Below are positions 30,159-38,619 of a stretch of 64,000 nucleotides of DNA, in pieces. Numbering within the stretch: position 1 is the stretch's first letter; each line of letters starts with the position of its first letter. Source of the stretch: Steroidobacteraceae bacterium (GTDB lineage Bacteria; Pseudomonadota; Gammaproteobacteria; Steroidobacterales; Steroidobacteraceae); NCBI GenBank assembly GCA_029266835.1, contig JAQSWD010000005.1, forward strand, positions 62,001-126,000, given 5' to 3'. The translations under genes and the position numbers were made by a program. Below the pieces are notes generated by a model that saw only the letters and a list, made by a program, of their open reading frames with translations, was not told the DNA's origin and did not search any database.

Positions 30159-32113
30159 TTCGCCAGGTCGTGGTGCGCGCGGGGTCCGGCTCGCAATTCA
30201 CGCTTGTCGTGATCGTAGGCAAAGTGCTTCGCCGAGCCGTCCGGCAGGAGGATCGTCGCACGATCCGCTTCCAGCCAGGCGTAATTGCGGTCGAACTGCA
30301 TCATGGCGCGTGGCTTCAAAACCGGGGCGGCATTGCCGAACTCCGGCAATGTGCGGGTGAGATCGCGCCCCACGAAGGGATGTTCACTATCTACTCCGAG
30401 CAATGACAGCAGCGTGGGCGCCAGGTCGATCTGGCTGGCCACCGACGTGATCTGCAGCGGCGCGATGTCCTTTCCGAGGATCACGCCGGGAATGTGAAAC
30501 TTGTCGATGGGCACCAGGTCATCGCCGTACACGCGGGTGTCGTGATCTGCGACGACCATCATCACCGTGTCCCCCCAGTAATCGCTTCTCCGAGCCCGGT
30601 CGACGAACTGGCCCATCGCGAAGTCCGCGTACCTGACAGCGTTGTTGACGGTCTGCTTCTCGGCATCCACGAGCGGGATGCGCCCGTCGGGAAATTCGAA
30701 CGGCGTGTGATTCGACGAGGAGAATACGAGCAGAAAGAATGGTTGCTCGGCGGCGTCCAGCGCCGCGATACGCTGGTGAGCCATGTCGAACAGGTCCTCG
30801 TCCGACACGCCCCAGCTGCCAACGAAGCTGGGCTGCTTGAAATGCTGCCGGTCGACCACCGTGCCGAAGCCGTTGCCGAGGAAGAACCCACGCATGTTGT
30901 CGAAATGCGATTCCCCGCCATACACGAACTCGCTGCGATAACCTGACTTGCGTAACACGGAAGCCAGCGTGGCGAAGTCCCGCTGCGACTTCGACAGTTT
31001 TACGGTGCTTTGCGCGGGAGTTGGCGGAAAGCCCGCGACCACGGCCTCGATACCGCGTACGGATCTCGTGCCGGTGGCATACAGCCTCTGGAACCAGATG
31101 CCTTCATCGCCGAGCTGGTGAAAATACGGCGCAATGGGTTTTCCACCGAGGCGCTCGACAAAACCGGCGCCGAGACTTTCCTCGAGCACGATGACGAGAT
31201 TGCGGGGCCGGTCATGCCGCACCGTCGCGATGTGCCGATGCAGCGTCGGTAACGACGTGGAGATGAAGTCGCCTGGCGCCACGCCCATGCCGAGGCGCAC
31301 GTGCTCGATCATCTCGCTGACGGGCATCCTGCCGTACATGTCGCTCGAGTGGCTTTCGTTCTTCATGCCGTACACGGCGGTCAGCACCGAATAGGCCGAG
31401 TTGGCCACGAGGCTGTTCACCATGGCGTCGTCGCAGAACGCGAAGGTGGACAGATTGGCGGGCCGATGCTGGAAGCTCGAGCGGATCATGAGTACCAGCA
31501 GCGCGACCACCAGTGGCCAGGCCAGCAACACGGTACGCCGGCTCCACGGCCGCGTCGCGCAACCACATTGGTGGAAGTGGCGCATCGTCCAGATTGCCGT
31601 GCCCGCCACTGCCACCAGCGCTGCGATCAACGGCAGGCGATAGCCGCCCCAGAGCATGGCCAGCACTTCTCGCGGATATTGCAGGTACTCGACAAACAAC
31701 CGGTTCGGGCGGCCGTCGAATTCCACCAGGAACTGCGGTGTCGCCAGCTCCAGGAACAGCATCGCGAGCAGGCTCGCCGCGAACCACCAGGTGCAGGCGC
31801 GCACCCAGACCGGCACGCGGTTCGCGACGGCGAAGATGGGCAGCAGCAGCACCATGGGAGCTGCGAACAGTCCGGCCGTCATCAGGTCGTTTCGGGCGCC
31901 TTGCAGCAGCACATGCGCCCAGGAGTCGGTCGCGGCAACGCGTGGCCATTGCCACCCGATCAGCGCCGCACGCGACAGGCCGAGCAGCAGAACGCTGAGA
32001 GCAACGAATCGCACGACGGGCGAATACGGGCCGAGATGGCGGCTGGGCCATTGCCAAGCGCGCAGGGCCTGCATCGAGCGGTGGACGCGAGGCAGCGCCA
32101 GGGGAGTGTTCAT
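29975..32113 (-). CDS. LtaS-like membrane sulfatase-fold phosphotransferase
   Basis: This 712-residue protein couples about five N-terminal membrane helices to an extracytoplasmic alkaline-phosphatase/sulfatase domain, as in lipoteichoic acid synthase and OpgB/EptA-like enzymes that move phospho-head groups. The catalytic domain reads NLVIVLEESLGAGFVERLGG, ATGTRSVRGIEAVVAGFPP (probable nucleophile threonine), LVFSSSNHTPFEFP and MVVADHDTRVYG (metal ligands). A gram-negative member more likely modifies glycans or lipids than makes LTA. The ORF runs past AYDHDKRELRAG and its last roughly 60 residues (...RRPKRARSLRRSGARPP...) are antisense to the nucleoside transporter, so the natural stop was probably earlier. 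Confidence 0.78.
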   Translation of the reverse strand: MNTPLALPRVHRSMQALRAWQWPSRHLGPYSPVVRFVALSVLLLGLSRAALIGWQWPRVAATDSWAHVLLQGARNDLMTAGLFAAPMVLLLPIFAVANRVPVWVRACTWWFAASLLAMLFLELATPQFLVEFDGRPNRLFVEYLQYPREVLAMLWGGYRLPLIAALVAVAGTAIWTMRHFHQCGCATRPWSRRTVLLAWPLVVALLVLMIRSSFQHRPANLSTFAFCDDAMVNSLVANSAYSVLTAVYGMKNESHSSDMYGRMPVSEMIEHVRLGMGVAPGDFISTSLPTLHRHIATVRHDRPRNLVIVLEESLGAGFVERLGGKPIAPYFHQLGDEGIWFQRLYATGTRSVRGIEAVVAGFPPTPAQSTVKLSKSQRDFATLASVLRKSGYRSEFVYGGESHFDNMRGFFLGNGFGTVVDRQHFKQPSFVGSWGVSDEDLFDMAHQRIAALDAAEQPFFLLVFSSSNHTPFEFPDGRIPLVDAEKQTVNNAVRYADFAMGQFVDRARRSDYWGDTVMMVVADHDTRVYGDDLVPIDKFHIPGVILGKDIAPLQITSVASQIDLAPTLLSLLGVDSEHPFVGRDLTRTLPEFGNAAPVLKPRAMMQFDRNYAWLEADRATILLPDGSAKHFAYDHDKRELRAGPRAHHDLANQLPNQVNTPAIVAVMNVAIDPPSTARRPKRARSLRRSGARPPMPPIWMAMELKLAKPHNA

Positions 32114-32358
32114 GATCGACCATCCGCCTTCGCATGCTGACTGTCACGGACAGGCGCATGCTTGTTGTACTTGTCTTGTCGCCCCCATGCCCGGCGGTCG
32201 CCTGGCAGCGAACGACGGCGCCCTCACATCTGCGAAGGCCGCGCTGGGTTCGCCCGGCTAGACTAGCGTTGCCCCGCACAATTTGCGCGGGTTTTCGTGC
32301 ACCAGTCCTTTTGGAAGGGATCGGGTCTGTCTTATTCACACATGCGGAGTTCGGCCTG

Positions 32359-32931
32359 ATGGTCCGGCCACTCAATCCAACCGGACCGGCGCAGAGGCCT
32401 TTGCGCGCGCATTCGGACAGGGAGCTCGCGACGGAATTCCAGCGCGCACTCGACACCGGCGACGGCGTCGCCGGCGCGCACTGTGTCCACGAGCGCTGGA
32501 TGCGCGGCGAGTTCGCCGAGCGCATCGACGCGGCGCTGGAGATCCTCTGGAAGCGGGCCGGGGAATCCATTCCCGACTGGCTTCCGATGCGTTACGTCAG
32601 CTGGCTGCCCACCGCGTACGAGATCAGCGGCAGCTTCAAGGCAAGCGCCGGCCGCTCGAACATCTACCTGGTACTGCTGGACTATTCCGATCGTCGCGGC
32701 GACGACCACGGGGTGTACGTCGGCATGAGCCGGTATTCGCCGGCGCAGCGCTTCGACCAGCACAAGGCCGGAATCCGCGCTGCCGGCAGTGTGCTCAAAC
32801 GCGGCATCGAGGTACTGACGGGGCCGACGCTTCATCTGCAGCACATCAGGCGAGCCGATGCCGCGCGAATCGAAAAAGCGCTGGCCGAAGCGCTCTCGGA
32901 TGCCGGGATCCGGGTCGAAGGTGGCCACTGA
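32359..32931 (+). CDS. GIY-YIG-like domain protein
   Basis: This 190-residue cytoplasmic protein starts at the ATG at 32359 with GGAG nine bases upstream; the ORF track begins 75 codons earlier in non-coding sequence. Its N-terminal half is helical (DRELATEFQRALDTGDGVAG). The C-terminal half contains NIYLVLLDYSDRR...DDHGVYVGMSRYSPAQRFDQHKAGIRAAG, which has the look of a GIY-YIG nuclease fold: two strands, YVGMS in place of YIG, then an arginine helix with RF.QH.AG. The expected late glutamate and asparagine cannot be assigned with confidence. It may be a nuclease-related or a degenerate, non-catalytic member. No partner gene is evident. Confidence 0.55.
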   Translation: MVRPLNPTGPAQRPLRAHSDRELATEFQRALDTGDGVAGAHCVHERWMRGEFAERIDAALEILWKRAGESIPDWLPMRYVSWLPTAYEISGSFKASAGRSNIYLVLLDYSDRRGDDHGVYVGMSRYSPAQRFDQHKAGIRAAGSVLKRGIEVLTGPTLHLQHIRRADAARIEKALAEALSDAGIRVEGGH

Positions 32932-32952
32932 CCGGCTGGAACCCGGCGCCGA

Positions 32953-33123
32953 CTAGTTGTCGTGCTCGCGACGTTCCTGTTCCTCGATCCGGAGATTGCG
33001 CTGTCTGGCGCGCTCGAGCACTTCTGGCGAGCCCATGGGTCGACGCCAATTCCTCAGCAGCGAAGTGAGGCCGCCGACGAGAATGGCGGCGACGATGATC
33101 AATGCGATGACAAACTTCGTCAT
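32953..33123 (-). CDS. small single-pass membrane protein
   Basis: This 56-residue gene is too short for the ORF track. It reads MTKFVIALIIVAAILVGGLTSLLRNWRRPMG and ends in a charged helix ERARQRNLRIEEQERREHDN. One membrane segment near the N-terminus is followed by an arginine-rich border and an amphipathic tail. GAGGAA lies eight bases upstream of the ATG. The pattern recalls small DUF2897-like inner-membrane proteins. Its stop lies 22 bases beyond the end of the GIY-YIG-like gene, so the two converge, and it is divergent to the aldo/keto reductase at 33234. Confidence 0.7.
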   Translation of the reverse strand: MTKFVIALIIVAAILVGGLTSLLRNWRRPMGSPEVLERARQRNLRIEEQERREHDN

Positions 33124-33233
33124 GTGTGGGTTCCTCGCCGGACTTTAGTACGGACCTGGCGTCGCCGCTGTAGTCCTGCGCCGCGCGGCTGGTGAGATTG
33201 CGCGTGCCGAGGCTCGGGTGCACGCTGCATCCC

Positions 33234-34070
33234 ATGACACGAACCACGAGGATTGCCAGTGACGCCGTGCCGGTGCTGGGTCAGGGCACCTGGCAACTCG
33301 GTGACCGCCCGGCGAAACGCCAGCAGGAAATCGCCGCGTTGAGACTGGGCATGGAACTGGGACTCACGCTGATCGACACCGCTGAACTCTATGGGGATGG
33401 CGCGTCCGAAGACCTGGTAGGCGAGGCCATCTCGGGCAGGCGCGACGGATTGTTCCTGGTCACCAAGGTCCTTCCGGGCAATGCCTCGAGCCGAAAGAAG
33501 ATCGTCGCGGCCTGCGAAGGCAGCCTGCGGCGGCTGCGCGTGGATCATGTCGACCTGTACCTGCTGCACTGGCGGTCGGGAGAGGACTTGCCCGTGACGG
33601 TGGCGACCTTCAACGAACTTGCCGACTCCGGAAAAATCCGCCACTGGGGCGTGAGCAATTTCGATGTCGACGATCTCGCGGAACTGCGTTCGATTCCGGG
33701 AGGTGATCGCGTGGCCTGCAACCAGGTCCTTTACAACGTCTCGCGCCGCGGAATCGAGTTCGACCTGCTGCCGGACGCGAGAGCACGGGGACTGAACGTG
33801 ATGGCCTATACGCCGATCGAACAGGGGCGCATTCTCGGAAACTCCGCGCTGGCGGAAATGGCGAGCAGGCACGACGCGACGCCAGCGCAGATCGCGCTGG
33901 CCTGGACGGTCCGCCAGGATGGTGTCATCGCCATTCCGCGCGCGAGTTCGCCGGAGCATGTCCGCGAAAACGCGGCCGCTTCGCGCATTCAGCTCACGGA
34001 CGGGGATCTTGCCGCCATCGATCGCGCTTTTCCGCCGCCGAAGAAGAAGCGCGCGCTGGAGATGATCTGA
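33234..34070 (+). CDS. aldo/keto reductase
   Basis: This 278-residue aldo/keto reductase is of the short 2,5-diketo-gluconate-reductase-like type. It reads [32 protein letters not shown], with the catalytic pair in [20 protein letters not shown], lysine in [10 protein letters not shown] and histidine in [12 protein letters not shown]. The coenzyme end is [20 protein letters not shown]. The start at 33234 ([14 protein letters not shown]) was chosen over the upstream GTG-type start because the family begins here; the ribosome site is weak. It ends three bases before the convergent VOC gene. The substrate is unknown. Confidence 0.88.
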   Translation: MTRTTRIASDAVPVLGQGTWQLGDRPAKRQQEIAALRLGMELGLTLIDTAELYGDGASEDLVGEAISGRRDGLFLVTKVLPGNASSRKKIVAACEGSLRRLRVDHVDLYLLHWRSGEDLPVTVATFNELADSGKIRHWGVSNFDVDDLAELRSIPGGDRVACNQVLYNVSRRGIEFDLLPDARARGLNVMAYTPIEQGRILGNSALAEMASRHDATPAQIALAWTVRQDGVIAIPRASSPEHVRENAAASRIQLTDGDLAAIDRAFPPPKKKRALEMI

Positions 34071-34073
34071 CGC

Positions 34074-34508
34074 CTAACTTTCGAACGTGACCTTCACGGA
34101 CTCCGACGAATAGTTCGCCGGGCCGTGATAGACGACCTCGATGTTATTGCCATCCGGGTCGATCACGAAGGCGCCGTAGTAGCCAGGATGGTAGGGGCGT
34201 TCCCCCGGAGCGCCATTGTCCTTGCCGCCGGCGGCGAGCGCCGCCTTGTGGAAGAGATCCACGACCTCGCGGCTCTTTCCCTGGAAGGCCAGATGTACGC
34301 GTCCGGTGAGTTCGCCCACCGCGGCCGGGCTCTGCTTGTTCGATATGAACAGCTCGTCGGCCCAGATGTGGTCCTCGGCTTCGCCGCCCAATGGAATCTT
34401 CAGCACGTCGAACACGGCCTTGTAGAAGCGTTTGCTTGCGGCGATGTCCTTCACCACCAGCTGTACGTGATCGATGAGCCGGCCGCGATGCAGTTCCATG
34501 GTTTCCAT
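34074..34508 (-). CDS. VOC (glyoxalase/dioxygenase fold) protein
   Basis: This 144-residue single-domain vicinal-oxygen-chelate protein starts at 34508 behind GGAG. The first module is HVQLVVKDIAASKRFYKAVFDVL, with the metal histidine in DHVQL. The second is YYGAFVIDPDGNNIEVVYHGP, with the metal glutamate in NNIEV. Such proteins include glyoxalases, fosfomycin-type transferases and many uncharacterised enzymes; nothing here narrows the choice. It is divergent to the PadR operon, and the 126 bases between the two starts contain the PadR promoter. Confidence 0.85.
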   Translation of the reverse strand: METMELHRGRLIDHVQLVVKDIAASKRFYKAVFDVLKIPLGGEAEDHIWADELFISNKQSPAAVGELTGRVHLAFQGKSREVVDLFHKAALAAGGKDNGAPGERPYHPGYYGAFVIDPDGNNIEVVYHGPANYSSESVKVTFES

Positions 34509-34581
34509 TGGTCGCTCCGTGTCTGGATTCTTTCGACGCTAACACCGCGCCAAGGTGTCCCGGTGTCAGACAACGGGCCTG

Positions 34582-34610
34582 TTGTCATACATAGCAGTGC
34601 AATGTATAAC
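34582..34610 (+). promoter_or_regulatory. PadR operon promoter with embedded palindrome
   Basis: TTGTCA (34582-34587) and TATAAC (34605-34610) are separated by exactly 17 bases. An inverted repeat ATACAT-N9-ATGTAT (34587-34607) fills the spacer. PadR-type repressors bind such palindromes, so a protein bound here would block the promoter. Confidence 0.65.
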
Positions 34611-34634
34611 AGTGCTCGGTATGGAGAATTGCGC

Positions 34635-34973
34635 GTGGAATTGAACAAGGATCTCGTTGCCGCATCGGCGACGCCGCTGGTCCTCGCCATCCTCGCGGAA
34701 GGCGAAAGCTACGGTTACGCCATCATCAAACGAGTGGCCGAACTGTCCGGCGGCGAATGGCAATGGACCGACGGCATGCTCTATCCAGTTCTGCATCGCC
34801 TTGAGCGGCAGCGGCTGGTGTCGGCCAAGTGGGGCGAGTCCGAGACGGGACGCAAGCGCAAGTACTACCGCATCACGCGTGACGGTCTCGCGCAGCTCGA
34901 CTTGCAGCGCCAGCAGTGGCGCGTGGTCGACCGGACCTTGCACGGCATCTGGGCCAAGGCCAGCCTCGCATGA
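34635..34973 (+). CDS. PadR-family transcriptional regulator
   Basis: This 112-residue winged-helix repressor begins at GTG 34635 with GGAGAA upstream. It shows the PadR core: LVLAILAEGESYGYAIIKRVAELSGGEWQWTDGMLYPVLHRLERQRLVSAKWGESETGRKRKYYRITRDGLAQL. It is the short PadR-s2 type, which often controls the gene fused to it in one operon. Here the next gene, a membrane protein, overlaps its stop by four bases (ATGA), so the two are translationally coupled. The operator-like palindrome at 34587-34607 supports autoregulation. Confidence 0.92.
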   Translation: MELNKDLVAASATPLVLAILAEGESYGYAIIKRVAELSGGEWQWTDGMLYPVLHRLERQRLVSAKWGESETGRKRKYYRITRDGLAQLDLQRQQWRVVDRTLHGIWAKASLA

Positions 34974-36328
34974 GCGCCCTCGGCCCCGATACTGAAAACC
35001 AGATCGCGCAATGGCGTGAATACTTGCGCCGCCGCGCGGCCATTCACGGCTCGGATGTCGCCGAGCTGGAGGACCATCTGCGCAGCCAGGTGTCCACGCT
35101 CATGGTCAGTGGCCTCGATGAGCAAGAGGCCTTCCTCGTCGCCGTGAAGCGCATGGGAAGCCTCGACGGATTGTCGCGCGAGTTCGCGCGCGAGCATTCC
35201 GACCGTTTGTGGAAGCAATTGGTGGTGTTGTCCGAGCGCAGTGACGGCGGTTCGCGCGATGACCATTTCCTGGTGGTGGTGCTGCTGGCGATTGTCGCGG
35301 CGCTTGCCATCAAACTGCCAGCCTTGTTCGGCGTATCGATGGATGGCGGCGAGGAAGTCTACTTCCGCAATGCCGGCGTGCTCGTGCTGCCGCTGCTCAC
35401 GGGGTACTTTGCGTGGCGGCGCAGACTGTCACTGGTGGCCCTGGTCTGGCTGGCGCTGGGCTTCCTGGTCGCGGCGTTGTTCGCGAATCTTTATCCATTC
35501 AGTGAACGAAGCGACACGCAGGTACTGTCGATACTGCACCTGCCAATCGCGTTGTGGTTCGCGGTGGGTGTCGCGTACGTCGGCGGAAGCTGGTTCTCCA
35601 GCACCCGCCGCATGGATTTCGTGCGATTCAGCGGCGAGCTTTTCATCTACTACGTGCTGATTGCGCTCGGCGGCGGTGTGCTGGCGGCATTCACCGTCAT
35701 GTTGTTCTCGTCCATCGGCAAGGAGCCCGATGAATTCGTCGGGCTGTGGCTGGTTCCCTGTGGAGCCGCGGCCGCGGTCATCGTCGGCTCCTGGCTGGTG
35801 GAGGCCAAACAAAGCGTCATAGAGAACATGGCGCCCGTGCTCACGCGGTTGTTCACGCCGTTGTTCGCGCTGGTCTTCCTTGCCTTCCTGGTCACGTCGA
35901 TGTGGTCCGGTAACCCCGTGGACCTGCGACGCGATCTGCTCATCGCGTTCGACCTGCTGCTCATTCTGGTGGTGGGCCTGGTGCTGTACTCGGCATCGGC
36001 GCGCGACCCGCGTGCCGCGCCCGGCTTCTCCGACATCATGCAGCTGGTGCTCATCGCCAGTGCGATTGCCGTCGACGCCGTCGCGCTCGCGGCCATCGCC
36101 GGGCGTATCTCGGAATTCGGGTTCACGCCGAACCGTATCGCGGCATTGGGGGAAAACCTCATCCTGCTGTTGAACCTCGCGGGCTCTGGCTGGTTCTACG
36201 CACGATTCCTGCGGGGGCAGGGTTCGTTCACGGATCTCGAGCGATGGCAGATCGCCTTCCTGCCGATTTACTGCGGCTGGGCGGCTTGCGTGGTCGTTGG
36301 ATTTCCGCCGATGTTCGAATATCGGTGA
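34970..36328 (+). CDS. permease-prefix domain membrane protein
   Basis: This 452-residue membrane protein is translationally coupled to the PadR gene. Its cytoplasmic N-terminus (QIAQWREYLRRRAAIHGSDVAELEDHLRSQVSTLMVSGLDEQEAFLVAVKRMG) is the permease-prefix helical domain that also precedes DUF4153-like and ABC permeases in PadR operons. About ten membrane helices follow (for example VVVLLAIVAALAIKLPALFG and SLVALVWLALGFLVAALFANLYPF). It looks like a DUF4153-type protein. Its role is unknown; genes in such operons often respond to envelope stress or small hydrophobic compounds. Confidence 0.78.
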   Translation: MSALGPDTENQIAQWREYLRRRAAIHGSDVAELEDHLRSQVSTLMVSGLDEQEAFLVAVKRMGSLDGLSREFAREHSDRLWKQLVVLSERSDGGSRDDHFLVVVLLAIVAALAIKLPALFGVSMDGGEEVYFRNAGVLVLPLLTGYFAWRRRLSLVALVWLALGFLVAALFANLYPFSERSDTQVLSILHLPIALWFAVGVAYVGGSWFSSTRRMDFVRFSGELFIYYVLIALGGGVLAAFTVMLFSSIGKEPDEFVGLWLVPCGAAAAVIVGSWLVEAKQSVIENMAPVLTRLFTPLFALVFLAFLVTSMWSGNPVDLRRDLLIAFDLLLILVVGLVLYSASARDPRAAPGFSDIMQLVLIASAIAVDAVALAAIAGRISEFGFTPNRIAALGENLILLLNLAGSGWFYARFLRGQGSFTDLERWQIAFLPIYCGWAACVVVGFPPMFEYR

Positions 36329-36364
36329 AGCTGTCACACTGCCGCGAGTCACGCGGAGGTAGCC

Positions 36365-37852
36365 ATGAGCCCATTCATTCCGCCACTGCCGGACCTCGAT
36401 GCCGGCGGCCAGCGTCTTCCGATCAAGCTCGATTCCACCTCCAACGGTGAGTTCGCGCCCATTCCCCTCGACGCGTCGCACAAGCATGCCAACCAGCTCG
36501 CAAGCGACTGGGCCACGGAGCTGGCGCGCAAGCTGGGCAAGACCCGGCGTGCCTTCCTCACGACGCTGAGTGGCGCCGCCTCCACGCTGCTGGCGTTCAA
36601 TGCGGCGCACGCGCGTGCCGGACGCAACGGGGGCTTTTTCGAAATCTCGAACGAAGCGACGACGGATGCGCAGCTCGCGGCCGAGCAGCTGGGTAAACGC
36701 GAATTCATCTTCGACGTGCAGGGGCATTTCGTGAACCCCGCCGGTGCCTGGACGAAGCAACTGCCGCCCGGCGCGAAGCCGCTGCAGTTTCCGTCCACCA
36801 GTTGCGACCTGTCCAAACTACCCGGCGAACGCAGCTATCTCAACTGCATAGGCCCCGACCAGTTCGTCAAGGACGTCTTCCTGGATTCGGACACGGATCT
36901 CATGGTGCTGAGCTTCGTACCCTCCACGCGCGAATCCGAACCATTGACCATCGAGGAAGCCAGCGCCACGCGCGGCATCGTCGAGAAGCTGGAGGGTTCG
37001 CAGCGGCTGATGCTTCATGGCCGGGTGAATCCCAATCAGCCCGGCGACGTCGAAGACATGGAGCGCCTGAAGGAATTCGGCGTGGTTGCCTACAAGACCT
37101 ACACGCAATGGGGCCCGAGCGGCGCCGGATTCTGGATGACCGATGACGTGGGTGTGGCCTTCGTCGAGAAGGCGCGGAAGTTAGGCGTGCGCAACATCTG
37201 CATCCACAAGGGCCTGGATTTCGGGCCCAGGAGTTATGAACACTCGACTTGCCGCGATATCGGCCCGATCGCAAAGCAGTTTCCGGACATGAACTTCCTG
37301 ATCTATCACTCGGGTTTCGTTTCAAGCAAACCCGAGGGGCCTTACGATCCGGCCCGCACCGATGGCATCGACGCACTGATCACGTCCGTGCAGAAGGCGG
37401 GCGTCAAACCCAACACCAACGTGTACGCCGAGCTGGGTTCCACGTGGCGCTTCGTGTCCATGCGCGACCCGGACTCCGCCGCGCACGCCATGGGCAAGCT
37501 CTTCAAGCATATCGGCGCGGACAATGTGCTCTGGGGCACGGACTCCATCTGGTACGGCTCGCCACAGGACCAGATACAGGCTTTCCGCGCCTTCCAGATT
37601 TCCGAGGCGCTGCGCGACCAGCATGGTTACCCGCTCATCACGCCGCAGTTGCGCGCCAAGGTGTTCGGGCTGAACGCCACCCGGCCGTACAAACTCGCGG
37701 CCGACGAACTGAAGCGTTTCACGGCGCGCGACCGCGTGGCGGTGGCGAAGGCCGAGTACTCCGAACGGCCGAATCCTTCATTCGCCACTCATGGCCCGCG
37801 GACGCGGCGCGAATTCCTGAACCTGCGCGCCTGGCATGGTGGTGAGCCCTGA
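36365..37852 (+). CDS. amidohydrolase-family protein with internal Tat-like motif
   Basis: This 495-residue protein has the amidohydrolase 2 fold. A charged N-terminal region of about 55 residues precedes KTRRAFLTTLSGAASTLLAFNAAHARA, which looks like a twin-arginine signal although it begins unusually far from the start. The mature domain includes FDVQGHFVNP (metal histidine of the HxH-like strand), MLHGRVNPNQPGDVEDMERLKEFGVVAYKTYTQWG, NFLIYHSGF and the closing VLWGTDSIWYGSP (metal aspartate). Similar proteins are annotated as amidohydrolases acting on aromatic acids. The start at 36365 has GGAGGT upstream (CGCGGAGGTAGCC). A DsbA-like lipoprotein gene follows after 23 bases. Confidence 0.8.
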   Translation: MSPFIPPLPDLDAGGQRLPIKLDSTSNGEFAPIPLDASHKHANQLASDWATELARKLGKTRRAFLTTLSGAASTLLAFNAAHARAGRNGGFFEISNEATTDAQLAAEQLGKREFIFDVQGHFVNPAGAWTKQLPPGAKPLQFPSTSCDLSKLPGERSYLNCIGPDQFVKDVFLDSDTDLMVLSFVPSTRESEPLTIEEASATRGIVEKLEGSQRLMLHGRVNPNQPGDVEDMERLKEFGVVAYKTYTQWGPSGAGFWMTDDVGVAFVEKARKLGVRNICIHKGLDFGPRSYEHSTCRDIGPIAKQFPDMNFLIYHSGFVSSKPEGPYDPARTDGIDALITSVQKAGVKPNTNVYAELGSTWRFVSMRDPDSAAHAMGKLFKHIGADNVLWGTDSIWYGSPQDQIQAFRAFQISEALRDQHGYPLITPQLRAKVFGLNATRPYKLAADELKRFTARDRVAVAKAEYSERPNPSFATHGPRTRREFLNLRAWHGGEP

Positions 37853-37875
37853 GCGTCGCACGTTACACTCGCCGC

Positions 37876-38580
37876 ATGAACAAACTTGCCTGGTCTGCGG
37901 TCGTCGTTGCCGTTCTTGTCATTCCTCTTCTGGCCGGATGTTCGCGCTCTCCGGATGCTCCGGCGCCTGCGGCCGGCTCGCCCGCCGCCGAAGCGCCAGC
38001 GCCGGAGCCAGCGGCGGAACCGGCGCCGGCGCCTGCCGATCTGCAGGCGCGGCTGATCCGACCGGACTCGCCCGTCATGGGTCCGGCCACCGCGCCCGTC
38101 ACCATCGTCGAATTCCTCGATCCGGCCTGCGAAGCCTGCCGTGCTTTTGCGCCCGTGGTGAAGCAGGTGATGTTCCTGTACCCCAATGAAGTGCGCGTGG
38201 TCGCGCGCTTCGCGGACTTCCATCCCGGGTCGGACGAGGCCATCCGCATACTTCTCGCGGCTCGGGAGCAGGACAAGTTCGAAACCGTGCTTGCGGCCTT
38301 GTTCGATGGCCAGGACCAGTGGGCCGCGCATCATTCGCCCAATGTGGCGGAGGCCTGGAAGATCGCCATTGCCGCCGGGTTGAACGAATCGCGCGCGCGC
38401 AAGGTCGCCCAGTCCGACGAGGTGTCCCAGCGGCTGCGCGAGGAGGGCGAAGACATCGTGGCCCTGCAGGTATCACGTACGCCCACGTTCTACGTGAACG
38501 GCAAGCTGCTCCAGGAGTTCGGCGCCCAGCAGCTCATGGAGCTCGTTACCTCGGAAGTGAAGGCGGCCGCGTCTAACTAA
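37876..38580 (+). CDS. DsbA-like thioredoxin-fold lipoprotein
   Basis: This lipoprotein of 234 residues has the lipobox LLAGC, with lipidated Cys22, a proline/alanine linker (residues 25-58) and a DsbA/thioredoxin fold. The active site is FLDPACEACRAF, with Cys85 and Cys88, and the cis-proline loop reads SRTPTFYVNGK. It would handle disulfide bonds or reduce an acceptor in the periplasm while anchored to a membrane. The fold and motif match the DsbA family-type thiol-disulfide proteins (Thioredoxin_4). It follows the amidohydrolase closely, so co-transcription is likely; a role in maturing that enzyme is not shown. Confidence 0.88.
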   Translation: MNKLAWSAVVVAVLVIPLLAGCSRSPDAPAPAAGSPAAEAPAPEPAAEPAPAPADLQARLIRPDSPVMGPATAPVTIVEFLDPACEACRAFAPVVKQVMFLYPNEVRVVARFADFHPGSDEAIRILLAAREQDKFETVLAALFDGQDQWAAHHSPNVAEAWKIAIAAGLNESRARKVAQSDEVSQRLREEGEDIVALQVSRTPTFYVNGKLLQEFGAQQLMELVTSEVKAAASN

Positions 38581-38619
38581 CGGGAACTTCACGCGGATCC
38601 GGCTGCTCCAACCGCGTTC

